This document shows positions 10,166 to 21,009 of a stretch of DNA of 64,000 bases, one piece after another. A program made the position numbers and the translations under genes. Each line of letters begins with the position of its first letter. Within the stretch, counting starts at the first letter, position 1. The notes under the pieces were generated by a model. That model was not told the origin of the DNA. It was given only the letters and a program-made list of their open reading frames with translations, and made no database searches. The DNA comes from Fusarium oxysporum f. sp. lycopersici 4287 (taxonomy: Eukaryota; Ascomycota; Sordariomycetes; Hypocreales; Nectriaceae), in contig NC_030987.1 in assembly GCF_000149955.1 (NCBI RefSeq), positions 776,003 to 840,002 on the forward strand. Direction: 5' to 3'.

Positions 10166-11116
10166 TTAGGCCAAAGCCAGTAAACCATGAGCCTCATATC
10201 CGGGATGAGGAAATCCTTCAGGATAGCCCACCCTCTGGGTTTCATCTTCTTCGTCAACAGATGTGTCCGTCCATCCTCTCTCAGGACCCCATTCAATGGC
10301 TAGACCAGCTTCGTTGACGACGCCCATGAGACCCTGCATCATATCGCCAGACTTCTTGACGCTGGTCCAACCGTCGAACTGGACGGTATGAACGGATGGC
10401 AGAGCCTCTAAGACATCGTTAAGTAGATTCCGGCTGAAGCCCTCGTAGAATCCATCTGAACGACGCCAACCCTGGAAGATGTTGTCGCTGGGGTCGCACT
10501 CCACAAACACGTTCAAGCGCTCAACATCAACACAGTCGGAGAGCCCTAGCGCGGGGTTAACAACCCATCCCCTGGGCGGCGCATTCCATCCCGGGCCAAG
10601 TCTTAACTCAAGCGACGTAACACACTTGCGCTGCTGTGGCTTCAACCTCGCCAGCAGAGGCTTCTTGCTTTTGAAGTATTTCCCAGGGTACGTCGGAAAC
10701 AATCGAAACGTCCGTGTACTATAAAACGCAAAAGTCGCCTCATCATGAACCTGTCTGCAAACGCGCATAAGGCCTAGTTTCTTATGCACGCGCTTATAAT
10801 TCTGAGGACCGAGATCTAAAAGCGTATCGACATCGTCGAAGAAGTATGTGTAAATCTGAATGCGCACTTCGGCGGGAAGTGAGAGAAAGTGAAAAGGGGT
10901 TTTTGGGACTCGGCGTTTTGGGCGGAGAGGAATGAGAGGGACGTCGAGGGTCAAGTCGGCGATATTGATCTTGTTGACATCTTCTTCTGTGACGGCGGGC
11001 GCAGGGTCTGCTGGAGGTGCGCTTTTGGTTGAAGGCATCACGATGCGTATTGAGCCAGCTGGACGGGAGCTCAGCGCTGGGCGAGACGCTGAGCTCTTAC
11101 TCGATCGTCGGGCCAT
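10166..11116 (-). CDS. F-box-like fungal protein of unknown function
   Basis: Single-exon 316 aa protein. The first ~70 residues are basic, Ser/Ala/Pro-rich and probably disordered. Then comes the F-box/2EXR-type motif FHFLSLPAEVRIQIYTYFF (residues ~75-95), followed by MRVCRQVHDEATFAFYSTRTFRLFP. This layout is very common in Pezizomycotina. The family is often annotated F-box-like, and true SCF ligase membership is unproven. The remaining C-terminal part is not recognised beyond that. The ATG at 11116 is the only sensible start. The gene is divergent from TIM50. Confidence 0.75.
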   Translation of the reverse strand: MARRSSKSSASRPALSSRPAGSIRIVMPSTKSAPPADPAPAVTEEDVNKINIADLTLDVPLIPLRPKRRVPKTPFHFLSLPAEVRIQIYTYFFDDVDTLLDLGPQNYKRVHKKLGLMRVCRQVHDEATFAFYSTRTFRLFPTYPGKYFKSKKPLLARLKPQQRKCVTSLELRLGPGWNAPPRGWVVNPALGLSDCVDVERLNVFVECDPSDNIFQGWRRSDGFYEGFSRNLLNDVLEALPSVHTVQFDGWTSVKKSGDMMQGLMGVVNEAGLAIEWGPERGWTDTSVDEEDETQRVGYPEGFPHPGYEAHGLLALA

Positions 11117-11923
11117 GGTGAGTGGTTGTGAGTATTAAGTGGCAAAGAGGAGAATTTCGACGATAACGAGAATTGAGGTGGGTAGGTCGGGCTGAAGGGG
11201 ATGACAAAGGGCGTAGGCTAATTGTCGAATGGTGAAGGGTTTCGTTTAGTTTCGAGAAGTGAGGTTTGTCATGAGGGTGGGTATCATGGTGTAGAAGCAA
11301 TCGATGAGAAAGCACTTTAGAAAGGCGGCATCAACTTGGTCTCGGGTAGCTAGTCGGAATAATCGGGGACTACTTAGATCGTGGCGAAAAAAAAAGGAAT
11401 ATCTTTTACAAAGAGAAATTCTTTTGCTAGAGAGAAATCGTCGGAAGACTCTCGATGTCACAAGCGAAGCGACGGAAATGAGATAAGGAGTAGAGAAGCG
11501 CTTGCACTGTTAAATATCGTCTTTTGTTTGAGAATGTCATCAACTTGAATGGCCAATTCACTGAACAAGGGTCTTTACTGGGCCAGTGGGCATCATGGAG
11601 GGGTTTATGATCGGAGGGCGACCGGAGCTGATGTCCCGATTTCACGTGAGCGATAAGAGAATATGACGCCATCGGCCTATCAAAAGTCCGTGTCACTGAG
11701 CACGGCTAATCCGCGGTGTCTTCCCTCAAGATGCTCCACTTTGGAGCAGAACCGTGCGATTTTTTTCCACGGCCGACGACGCCATGCCAATCTATGGCGG
11801 AGTATCAGACCAACTTCGTCAAGCTGCACGTCAACACCCCAGGCCATTGAAGTTGGATCCTTCACCATCGAAACCGCCAAACAACCCCTCCAGCCACAGC
11901 GGTTCAGTTCCTCTCCCTTCGCC
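11117..11923. other. Divergent promoter region upstream of the F-box-like gene and TIM50
   Basis: About 800 bp without a convincing gene. A frame open upstream of TIM50 from 11663 is read as leader, because the mitochondrial presequence begins at the ATG at 11924. Short A-rich runs occur around 11390. Confidence 0.5.
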
Positions 11924-13544
11924 ATGCTGTCCAGAGTAGCCCAGGCTTCGCGCTTGGGCTTGATGACAGCTCGTCTGTCACGGCCCGTCGCATCTCCTTC
12001 TCTCCGAGCTCTTCCCGCCGTCGCTCCTCAATTTGCCTCGCCATGGCTCCGAACATACGCCAAGAAATCCTCCTCTCAACAAAACAAAGATTCGAAACAG
12101 AAGCCTTCCCAGGCGCAAAACGATGCTGAAAATGTCGAGAAGCCTGCTGAGAATGACGTCGACAAGGCTGGCGAGAAGTCTACCGAGGCTCCGAAGGAGG
12201 GGGAGCAAATACCTTTCCACAAGCTACCCGACCTGACACAGGGTATTCCTTCGACACTGTTTGAGGAGATGGGTGGTGATAAGAAGAAGGAGCAGAAGGA
12301 GCAGAAGGAGCTGCAGGAGATGGAGGAGGCTGAATCTAGTGGCGGACGTGAACGATCGGAATATGTCTCCACGTCTGAGCGGAATCGCAAGTGGTGGACA
12401 AGATTCATGCTTATTGCGACTGCTGCCGGTGGAACTCTGAGCGTTCTATACATGGGCCGAAACTGGGAAGACACCATTGAAGCTGAGCGTCACTCTGACA
12501 TTCCTAACGGCCCTGGCCTTGGTTTGTGGTGGAAGCGTGCCAAGACCCGTTTGACCGAGTCTGTCACGTACTACCAAGAGCCTGCATTCGAGAAGCTCCT
12601 CCCCGATCCCGATCCTACGTTCGAGCGCCCTTATACCCTCTGTCTGAGCTTGGATGACCTTCTCGTTCATAGCGAGTGGTCCCGTGAACATGGCTGGAGA
12701 ATTGCAAAGCGACCTGGTGTGGACTACTTCATACGGTATCTTAGTCAGTACTATGAGCTGGTCCTTTTCACCTCTGTGCCGTTTGCAACTGGCGAGCCTA
12801 TCATGAGGAAGTTGGATCCTTTCCGATTAATCTTGTGGCCCCTCTACCGAGAGGCTACCAAGTTTGAGGATGGAGAGATCGTCAAGGTAAGCGTCCTCAA
12901 TAGCTATTAATGTTCTTGCGCTAACAGCTTAGGACCTTTCTTACCTCAACCGTGACTTGAAGAAGGTCATCATCATCGACAGCAACCCCAAGCACGTCCG
13001 CAACCAACCTGAAAACGCCATCATCCTTGAACCCTGGAAGGGCGACCGTAACGACAAGGAGCTCGTGAACCTTATTCCCTTCCTCGAGTACATCCACACC
13101 ATGCAGTACGACGACGTTCGCAAGGTCCTCAAGTCTTTCGACGGCAAGCACATCCCCACCGAATTCGCCCGTCGTGAAGCCATCGCCCGAAAGGAGTTCC
13201 AGGCCAAGCAACTCGCCCACAAGCAAAAGCACGGCTCTGGCGTCGGCGCTCTAGGCAACCTCCTCGGTCTCAACCCCAGTAACATGAGCATGATGGTCTC
13301 CCCCGAAGGCGAGCAAAACCCCGCCGAGGCTTTCGCACAGGGCAAGATGCTACAAGACGTCGCCCGCGAGCGCGGCCAGCGCAACTACATGGAGCTCGAG
13401 AAGCAGATCCGCGAGAACGGCGAGAAGTGGCTGAAGGAAGAAGCCGCGATGATGGAGGCAGCCCAGAAGGAAGCTATGAACAGCATGATGGGCTCGTTCT
13501 CTGGCATGTTCGGAGGCGGCAACCCACCTGAGAAGAAGGCCTAG
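11924..13544 (+). CDS. TIM50: TIM50, receptor subunit of the mitochondrial TIM23 translocase
   Basis: An inner-membrane receptor that passes presequence proteins from TOM to TIM23. Exons are 11924-12886 and 12933-13544; the 46 bp intron has GTAAGC and TTAG in phase 0, and the protein is 524 aa. The N terminus is a typical mitochondrial presequence (MLSRVAQASRLGLMTARLSR), followed by a charged Lys/Glu-rich linker. One membrane segment follows (FMLIATAAGGTLSVLYMG). The intermembrane-space domain has the FCP1/NLI phosphatase fold. The catalytic DxDx(T/V) motif appears in the degenerate form SLDDLLVHSEW normal for Tim50, followed by RPGVDYFIRYL and YELVLFTS. The second exon completes the fold (IIIDSNPKH) and ends in a Met/Gly-rich C terminus. 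The start was chosen for its presequence. Confidence 0.92.
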
Positions 13545-14698
13545 AAAAGAGGGGCCGCTGAGTGAGGTGGCAAGCACATCTCCACTAATTAATGTCTTGT
13601 AATTTTTTACGATAGGGGATCTCTGTTACAAAATACCATACTTCAGATTGGGAAGAGGTCTTATAGAAAAAGCATGGAGGGATGCATCCTTGATGATTTG
13701 GGGCATTTGGTGTAAGAGTGAAGAGGGACTTTGTATATTAGGTGTATGCTGGGGGATGAATATGTAAAAATATGATGTTACAAGTAAAAGTTATGAGATA
13801 GGATTGAAGCAATGTGCTACCGCCTCCTTTACTGTTGCCGTGATGTTTTCGGCTGTCTTGGGCTCTGGGAGTGACTTGTGTTTGTGTATTGAGTATTGGA
13901 GTGAGCTGTCAATGTTTACTTAGAGTTCTGTCTAGCTGACAGCTGAGAGCTGACGCGTGTCGCGCGCCTCACCTCGCGTCGTCATCGTGAAGCTATCACG
14001 AAGACATCCCGGCCTCGAGAATGACAGACTTTGACAGACTTTGACATTCACCAATAACACCAATCCATGCGATCGTTCTGCTATTGCTCAAACCTTCCCA
14101 TTTGTCACCGCAGTCTCGAAGCTAATCGCATGATCGTCCCCTCAAAGAAACACCTTGGGGTGGATCGTGTCCCCTTTGCAGAACTATAAAGAGTGGGCAA
14201 CAGCGGGAAGTCAACCGTGAGGCTATTCACGATTCACTTTCACCAATCAGAGAAAAGCCCCCTAGATCTGTATTGGTCCAACTATAGACGATACTGAGGG
14301 GACCAATGATTGCGAGATAGTGACTTTTGTTGCGATACATGGAGGAACTTGGTGGGGTGGATGTGTCTTTAAGTGATAGGTCTGTGTTGTCTTGAAGATA
14401 TGCACTGTGATATCCCATTGGCATGTTGACGTTTTGACGTCTTGATCCATCGCCTCTCAATTGAAGAGGTGTTACTGCAGCCCACGAGAAGGAAACAGCC
14501 AACTCTGTTCCTTGCCTTCCCAATTATCATCTATAAAGGCCACACCTCCTCCTACACCCCCTTCGTTTCTTTTTCCCTGCTCCATCATCATCAGCATCAC
14601 AAATCGCCCCTTATCAATATATTTTCCCACACCATCTTAGTTTTATCTCCCAGTCACGGGCCTAAAGTACACATATCACACTCACCCCACCTTTCAAG
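13545..14698. other. Intergenic region between TIM50 and a small unknown gene
   Basis: About 1.15 kb with no supported gene. It contains T/A-rich 3' flank and a few overlapping short open frames. At 14651-14666, CAGTCACGGGCCTAAA weakly resembles the core of the dispersed leader element described at 16174-16250. Confidence 0.4.
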
Positions 14699-15350
14699 AT
14701 GTGCTCTTTTCTCATCCGCGACAAAAACGCCGAAGCTCGTGACAAGAACCAGTTCAAGTATCGTCACACCAATTGTGTGTTCAACCCCCCGGATGGCAAA
14801 TACATCGTCCGAAGTGATCCCGTGGAATGCCTTATAGCCGGTCAACGTCAATTCTGGCAGGCTGGACCCCATGCTATCACACATAAACCAAGGGCCACCA
14901 TTGACCACAGTGCCAAGCCCACCTTCAAGACGGTCAACTGGAGTGGCGGGGCCGGCGGGGGACACCAGTTGCGAAAGAAATCTCCCCTAGGCACGGTTCG
15001 TTACGAATCTAATAGCCCCAAGCCTGTGTTCAAGACGGTTAACTGGAACGGTGGGGGGAACCCAGTGCGATCGGAATCTCCCCGAGGTACGACTTTTCGG
15101 CTTGTAAGTGGACCAAGGCGTGTTGAAATGATAATGGATATGTGCTGATACTTGAGAAGTAAGTGAGCAAGCCCACTTACACGACCACGCCCCCTAGAGT
15201 CTGACGTCATTTCGTGACATATCTGATAATGCTATGCACAAGCTTATCAAGGAAGGGAGGGGGTTTGGGCTCTGTAATTGTGAATCTGGATTTGGGTTTT
15301 CTTTCACCAACGGGGAGGATATGGTTATTGGCCCTCAAGGGATGAGATAG
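14699..15350 (+). CDS. Small protein of unknown function with two KTVNW repeats
   Basis: I do not recognise this gene. Proposed exons are 14699-15103 and 15198-15350. The donor is GTAAGT directly after a CTT codon, the acceptor is CCCTAG and the intron is 94 bp, phase 0, giving 185 aa. Without splicing the frame reads on to 15148. I prefer the spliced form because the second exon stays open for 50 codons and reads like protein, with an ending NGEDMVIGPQGMR. The protein starts MCSFLIRDKNAEARDKNQ and contains an internal duplication, KPTFKTVNWSGG and KPVFKTVNWNGG, about 35 residues apart. No signal peptide or membrane segment is seen. The next gene downstream also starts with ATGTGCT and has a partly similar leader, so the two may be distant relatives. 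The splice choice needs transcript data. Confidence 0.5.
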
Positions 15351-16270
15351 GGGCGAGAAAGGTACCAAGTTCTAGGTGGTAATTATTATACTGCAAGTAA
15401 AACATCCAACTTACTCTAGAAACAGAGGGTACAACTGGGATATCATCATAAGCTTAGGGATATTATGATGAGGATCAGGGCTTCAGAAGCTTAAAATCTA
15501 CCTACATTTTGAAGAGGGTTAGACAGAGGCTAAACAGCCCATGCTGACACTATGAGAATGAGAGGGCGTGGTCAAGATAACATGACCGCCTCAAATCGTA
15601 CTATCCTTAAGAGAAGCAGGTAAAGTTGCTGCGATATAATAGACGCCGCCTACGGACACGGAAGTGTGATAACCAACACAAAGTTAAAGAACACAAATTA
15701 ACAAACATGTTCAATGAATGCACTCCTTGCTCGTTGTGGAATACAGCCACAAAAGGCTAATACACACCGCCAACAGTGCACTGTTACTACTAATCTATCA
15801 CCCAAAGATCCCTTAGCCATAAGGTCAGAGAGATGGGGAATTACCTAGATCCCTGACCCCTATAGAAAACGGGCCAAAATCACTGCAAGCTAGGACTGCC
15901 TCAGTCTTCCGAACTTAATACTTGTTGTACGGCTATAGGAGGAGCTATAAAGTGTAAGAATAGGCGACCAATGATAAAGCAAGATGATCGTGGTTACCAA
16001 ACGCGTCTGATTTGTTGACGCCGAAGTCACTCCAAGATAAAAACCCACGGTTCCTCCTCTTGACTTCACTGCTCCTCTTTCACATTTTCCTTTCTTACAT
16101 TTTTTCTCACTAATTCTCGCCCCAATCTCCATCTTTGCCTGATCGTCAACGCACAATATCACACGATTGAATTACCTAAGTTCCGCGTGGTGATTGATGT
16201 AAGGTCTTAGTCACAGGCCTCAACCGCAAACAATGCATCTAACCCACAACTTAGACCAACATTCCTCACA
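15351..16270. other. Intergenic region ending in a leader-like repeat copy
   Basis: No gene is supported here. The last ~100 bp hold copy 1 of the dispersed element, directly upstream of the next start codon. Confidence 0.45.
16174..16250 (+). repeat. Dispersed ~75 bp element, copy 1 (5' leader of a small gene)
   Basis: Aligned by eye without gaps over its last 51 bases, this segment matches the copy at 28179-28252 at about 80 percent. The differences are mostly C/T and A/G transitions. It also matches the copy at 36089-36156 (minus strand) over the central part. It ends 20 bp before the ATG of the 16271 gene, so here it lies in the leader or core promoter. Confidence 0.55.
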
Positions 16271-16815
16271 ATGTGCTGTGGCAGCTCCAAAGATGTGAAG
16301 CCGGTTGCAGAGCGAACTCCTCAGAACATGGGAGGTATGTTTCGTAACAAGCACTTTCCTATGTATCCTGCGGAGTATGCAGAGGACCGCTTTCGAAGGG
16401 CCGAGTACCAGTCGGTAAAGTACAAGAGTAGGTTGAAGAGCCAGCGGAACATCAAGGGCCTCGAGTAAGCACTGCCATGATATTCACTTAATCAAAGAGT
16501 CGAGTGGGCTAACAGTATTCCAGGCCGTTCAAGGGATTTCCACTGCCCGGCGAGTCCGGTGCCTCAGGGTCAGGAAGCTCAGGACGCTCATCCCCCGCCC
16601 CAGTCATGTCAGTGTCAAGCAAAGCCCGTGCCTCAGCAAATCAGTACCCAAGCGTACCGCTCGGAAGCAAGCGCCCGTCCATAGGGCGCTTCGACAGGAC
16701 CCCTGCCTACGGCTGGGGAAACGGATTAGAAGCTCCGAAATGGTCGTCTCAACATCCTCATCAAGAATCGAAACGACAGAGGAGAGCAATGAAACATTTC
16801 TCAGACTACCTATAG
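16271..16815 (+). CDS. Small basic Ser-rich protein of unknown function
   Basis: I do not recognise this gene. Exons are 16271-16464 and 16524-16815. The 59 bp intron has GTAAGC, a GGCTAAC branch site and CCAG, joining GA|G CCG in phase to give 161 aa. The protein begins MCCGSSKDVKPVAERTPQNM, has a Tyr/Arg-rich middle (EYAEDRFRRAEYQSVKYKSR) and then a Gly/Ser/Ala low-complexity stretch (GESGASGSGSSGRSSPAP). It ends with a basic segment (KRQRRAMKHFSDYL). No signal peptide is visible. The N-terminal MCCGSS might allow lipid modification of cysteines, but that is speculation. The gene is convergent with the esterase gene, whose stop is ~120 bp away. Confidence 0.6.
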
Positions 16816-16938
16816 ACTGAGTTTACCTAAGCCATTTCGTCTAAACTACTATAAGTTTACTCAAGCTCTTTTGGCGCTTAGGATAAGATCCCTAATTTAA
16901 ATCATGCGTCCGCTTACCCTACCACTTGACCAACAAGA

Positions 16939-17938
16939 TCAAGCCGAGAACCCCTCAATACTCTCTACAAACAACTTAGCTACCAAAGCATGTACCTCTT
17001 TAACGGGATGATATGAATCGAAGAAAATATGCTTCTCGGGATCACTGCATAAATGTCGTGGAACACCCTCGCTCGTATAAACGCCCGTGAGACAGGCAGT
17101 CGGAGGATTAACATAGTCTTCATCGAACCCGTACGCCTCGGGATCCGAAAATATGTCGTTGAATAGATCCTGCACGTCGATCACTGCGGTTTTGGCGTAT
17201 GCTGAGTATCCTGCTGCAATCTGCTCGAGACCCTTTGTCAAGGCGGGGACGTAGTCTTGCACGCTGGGGATGTTGTAGGTTGAGGAATTATATGTTGCTG
17301 GAAAGGTCGTTGCATTGAGATAATTTGCTAAGATGATAGTCTTTGCACCTGTATTGAATCAGAATATGACTTATGAGCTTGAAGGGAGGTCTTACCGGCT
17401 TGATATAATCTGTTGACGTTCTCGTTGATCAAACTCGTGATCTGCCCACCAGTAATACTTGTGTTGAAAAGAATATCATTGGCACCAATCCAATGAACAA
17501 AGATATCACCAGCCTGAGGTTTATCCCAAGATAGAAACGACAGAACTTGATCGGCAGCTGAAGGCACAGGAATCGTCGACTCAGCACCTGTACCTCCAGC
17601 GACGAAATCATTGTTCGTAGTCGCTCCACCCGTCGCGAGGTTGATGAGCTCAAGATTCAGCTGCTTGGCCACTACATCGTTCCATTTCGGTCCATTACTG
17701 TTCAGAATCAGTATATAATCTCAATAGAGAAGAACAAAACTCACGAGAAAGAGTGGTGGTAGTATGCTGGATCAACAGGCCAAGTCCCATTGCTCACGAC
17801 CCAAGAACCATTCCCGTTATCACTGAAACTATCACCAAAAACGATAAGCCTGGAGAACTTGGCAGGGTGGTCAACGGGATACGCATGTGCCAAAAAGCTG
17901 CCGTAAAGGCCTGTCAGCAAAGCGCTGAACATTTTCAT
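16939..17938 (-). CDS. Secreted SGNH/GDSL esterase (CE16-like)
   Basis: A predicted secreted acylhydrolase, probably acting on acetylated plant wall sugars or lipids. Exons are 17938-17745, 17697-17396 and 17348-16939; both introns are 47 bp and keep phase (TC|T AAT and G|GT GCA), giving 301 aa. Residues 1-19 form a signal peptide (MKMFSALLTGLYGSFLAHA). Block I with the nucleophile serine is RLIVFGDSFSDNGNGS. The glycine block is NLATGGATTNND, block III is HWIGANDILF, and the C-terminal Asp/His pair is in IFFDSYHPVKEVH. All four SGNH blocks are present. The fungal CE16 acetylesterase group is the closest match I can recall; the exact substrate is not visible. Confidence 0.85.
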
Positions 17939-18363
17939 GGTTGATGGAGATGAAGTTGGTAGCTTGTAATTTTTCAAGGGATGGGGTTGATAACCTCGGC
18001 AAAAAGCCACCGACGATGGGAATGTCTTGTATTCATATAAACAACATTTCTCTGCCACAATATGACGCCCAAAAAACTGAGGACCTGATTGGTTACTCTG
18101 ACATTGGACTTTTGCTTATCAAGAAAATGAATCCTACGATATTTCGTCATGCAAGTTTGCGTCCATACGAATGCCTGGGAGGGTTTGGCCGGGATGTTCG
18201 GCAGTGAGATTGTTGCGATAGTTTGGGTCGATCTTATAAGCACTACGACTCGAAAAGCTCTAAGTTTTACCAGAGCTGTTCCAATGAAGTTGAATTTATC
18301 ATCATTAATGGTATCCTTCTCATCTGGCTGGTATTCCGCCTCAGCTTGAGATGCGTCCCACCT
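17939..18363. other. Promoter region of the SGNH esterase gene
   Basis: About 425 bp between two minus-strand genes, with no open frame of convincing composition. Confidence 0.45.
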
Positions 18364-20376
18364 TCATAGGAAGTCTCCATCGCCCAGAAAACTAAACAAC
18401 AAAGCCTCAGTCTCTTCATCCATAATCATATTCCCCGTATCAAAACTCTCCGGCGCCGTTGGGGTTCCAACATATCCCTGCGCCATAGCCTTCGAGCTCT
18501 CCCCAACCTTCCTACAGATATCAATCAACTTCCCCCTCATCTGATTAAACATAGACGGCAAATATCTCGGCGGCGTCATACCCGCCCCCTCACTCATAGC
18601 ACCCTCAATCTTGACCGCCAGTCTTTCCAGCGTCGACGTGAAATCGTGTATACCCGTGACGAGGTTCGGATCCCAGAGGGTGGAGTGTGTAACCAATAGT
18701 CGGGAAAACATGTTTATGCAGTGTCCCATTTGGATCCAGTAGGTGTACGGCATGGAGAGGATGGTGGGGGATGTTAGGAGTAGGAAGTTTTCGATTACGG
18801 CTTTGACGGCGTTGAGACATGATACGAGAAGATAGGAGCAGCGGAGGGCGTGAGGGGAGGGGTCGGCGGCGGGGAGGAGGGTCGGGTCGGTTGGTTCGTG
18901 GAGGCGTTCGTCGATGCCGATTTTGTAGAGGTAGACTTGGAGCATATGGAATGACATGGTCAATGGTGCTGCTGAAGGTTAGATCCAGGTACCGAAGAAG
19001 TTTCAAGCTGCTGTATTACCTTGTAGACGGGATCCTTGGTGCAGAGTTGCTCCGAGATCTTGTACCTGCCTCTCCACATGCGAGGTTGCCATGAATAGCG
19101 TATGTGAGATCTGTGCCTCGTTTCTATCCAAGTCTTGGTACAGCGTTGCACTGATAGAACTAGCAACGAGTTGTATCCTCACTAGTTGAACAAGATATGT
19201 GTCCCAGGGAGATTCCAAACCTGCTTCGAGAATTGAGCAGCTATTGTTGATGGAAGGTCGTGAGGGCGTCGGTACAATGTCTTTGACACAAATCCTTAGT
19301 CTAGATCAGGTTAGTTAGCATATTAAGATTATATGGTGGCTCTCTCTTACAAGGAATTCAACCAAAAGACTCCCAGGTGACATCTTCTCTCATCACTTGT
19401 CCTGACAGGCTGAGGCTCTTGCTTCTTGGTGATTTCAGTCAAAACGCCTGGTGCAGTCCTGGTTCCTGATGAAGGCTCTTTGTCGAGGCCGAGCTCTGTG
19501 ACCAGTGACATGGCCATGTACATGAGATTGCTGAGTTGGTGACCAAGAACCCAATGGGTTTGATACCTTCAGACGTCAGTATGTGCAAGTGCTCGCCTTG
19601 AACGAAAGACATACCAAGCGAGGAAAACCAAAATCCCTTGAAGCAACTGAAGATTCTTCTCCGTAAGCGTCCATATTCTCCGCCCAATCTCCTCCCGATA
19701 CTTCTGCGCAAGTTCCTGCTGAACCTCAATATTCTCCTGACAAGTAACCACCATGATGGCCATATACAGCATCGGCTGTTCCTGAAACAACTTCTCCGGA
19801 CTTTCATCCAAGCCTATCCACACGAAGGGAAAAAGTGGCATCATCTCTTGACGATAAGTTTCTAGCATTTTGTAAGCCAGACGGTGCGAGCCAGATGATA
19901 ACGGGAATGAAAAGAGTGCGTGGATGGGTGATTGAGATTCTGGTGGCGTTTGTGAGCTTGAACTAGTAGCTGATGACGCTTTTCTTGGATGAGTTGCTAT
20001 TGTTATCGAGGGAAGTGTGGTTGTTGATGAGGATGATAGGAGGTTTGCGACTGAATCGAACTTGGACTCTAGTCTTAGAAGATCACTATTAAAGTCAGTC
20101 AACTACTAGTTCGCAGGATTGAGTATACAAACTCTCGCGCATAAGTCCCTCCTTTCGAATGACTTCTCCGACTATGACTCCCCCTAGGCTGAGAAATACA
20201 CTCCTTATTCAATCTCTCACATCTATCCCACCAATATTAGCTCGATCCCCAACTCCAATACCGAGTACTCACCTTGTACACCGCTTCTGGCCCAACACCA
20301 TATCACATCTGACTTTTGCATTAGCACAGACCGTACAAGCCTTGAGACCTCGGAGTTTCGTGTCATTGCCGTCCAT
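18364..20376 (-). CDS. Zn2Cys6 fungal transcription factor (586 aa)
   Basis: A nuclear regulator with an N-terminal binuclear zinc cluster. Exons read from the minus strand are 20376-20273, 20222-20133, 20085-19615, 19566-19351, 19294-19020 and 18968-18364. All phases agree; the second donor is the weaker GTTTGT. The cluster is C-x2-C-x6-C-x8-C-x2-C-x6-C, with cysteines at residues 14, 17, 24, 33, 36 and 43 (KACTVCANAKVRCDM, then RCTRCERLNKEC), split by the first intron. The middle region contains a fungal_trans-like helical part (FPFVWIGLDESPEKLF, YQTHWVLGHQLSNLMYMAMSL). The C terminus is acidic and hydrophobic (EETEALLFSFLGDGDFL), like an activation segment. Target genes are unknown. The gene is divergent from the APH-like pseudogene. 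Confidence 0.82.
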
Positions 20377-21009
20377 GTTGATTGTGAGGTGATGTTATTG
20401 AAAAGGTGATTGTTGGGTTCTGAGAATTGACTGCAGCTCTGGACGTCATCAAATGGGCTTAGTTTCAGTGGCTATGCTGTAGTCTTGGCGTGGCTGGCGC
20501 TCTGATCCTTGGCGTCTTGAATCCTTCGGCAGTGAGGTGAGAACAGCCTAAATAGGAAGCCCGCATATGTTTTTCCGTATCTTATAACACTTATACGTCT
20601 GCTGCTTGTTGAAAATCTATTGAACATTTGATAGCGGGAAATTGGGTTTTGAACAAGTTGTAGACGCTAAAAGATGTCCATACGCCACCCTGTGAGGGAA
20701 GATCCATGTCGTAGCGCCTGTCCTGGCGCTAAACTCAGTGGAAACAGCCTACCAACGGAATATGTTTCATTGAAGCTCTTTCACATCAACCAACAGCATA
20801 TAGAACTTGATTGTGATTCACCATTTGAAGAACCGGATTTTAGCTGATCCGATGCATATGCCTATGTACAGGTCCGTGATTACATAACTCCGCACGTTTC
20901 GTTGCCTCGCTGGCAGTTACAAGAGTGAGTGGTCTCGTTTACTCCCGGTTCATTTCTTTCAACCAACATCCAGTTTTAGCAAACCACGACACTTCTTGCA
21001 AGCGCCGTT
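20377..21009. other. Divergent intergenic region upstream of the regulator and the APH-like gene
   Basis: About 630 bp with no supported gene or clear element. Confidence 0.45.
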
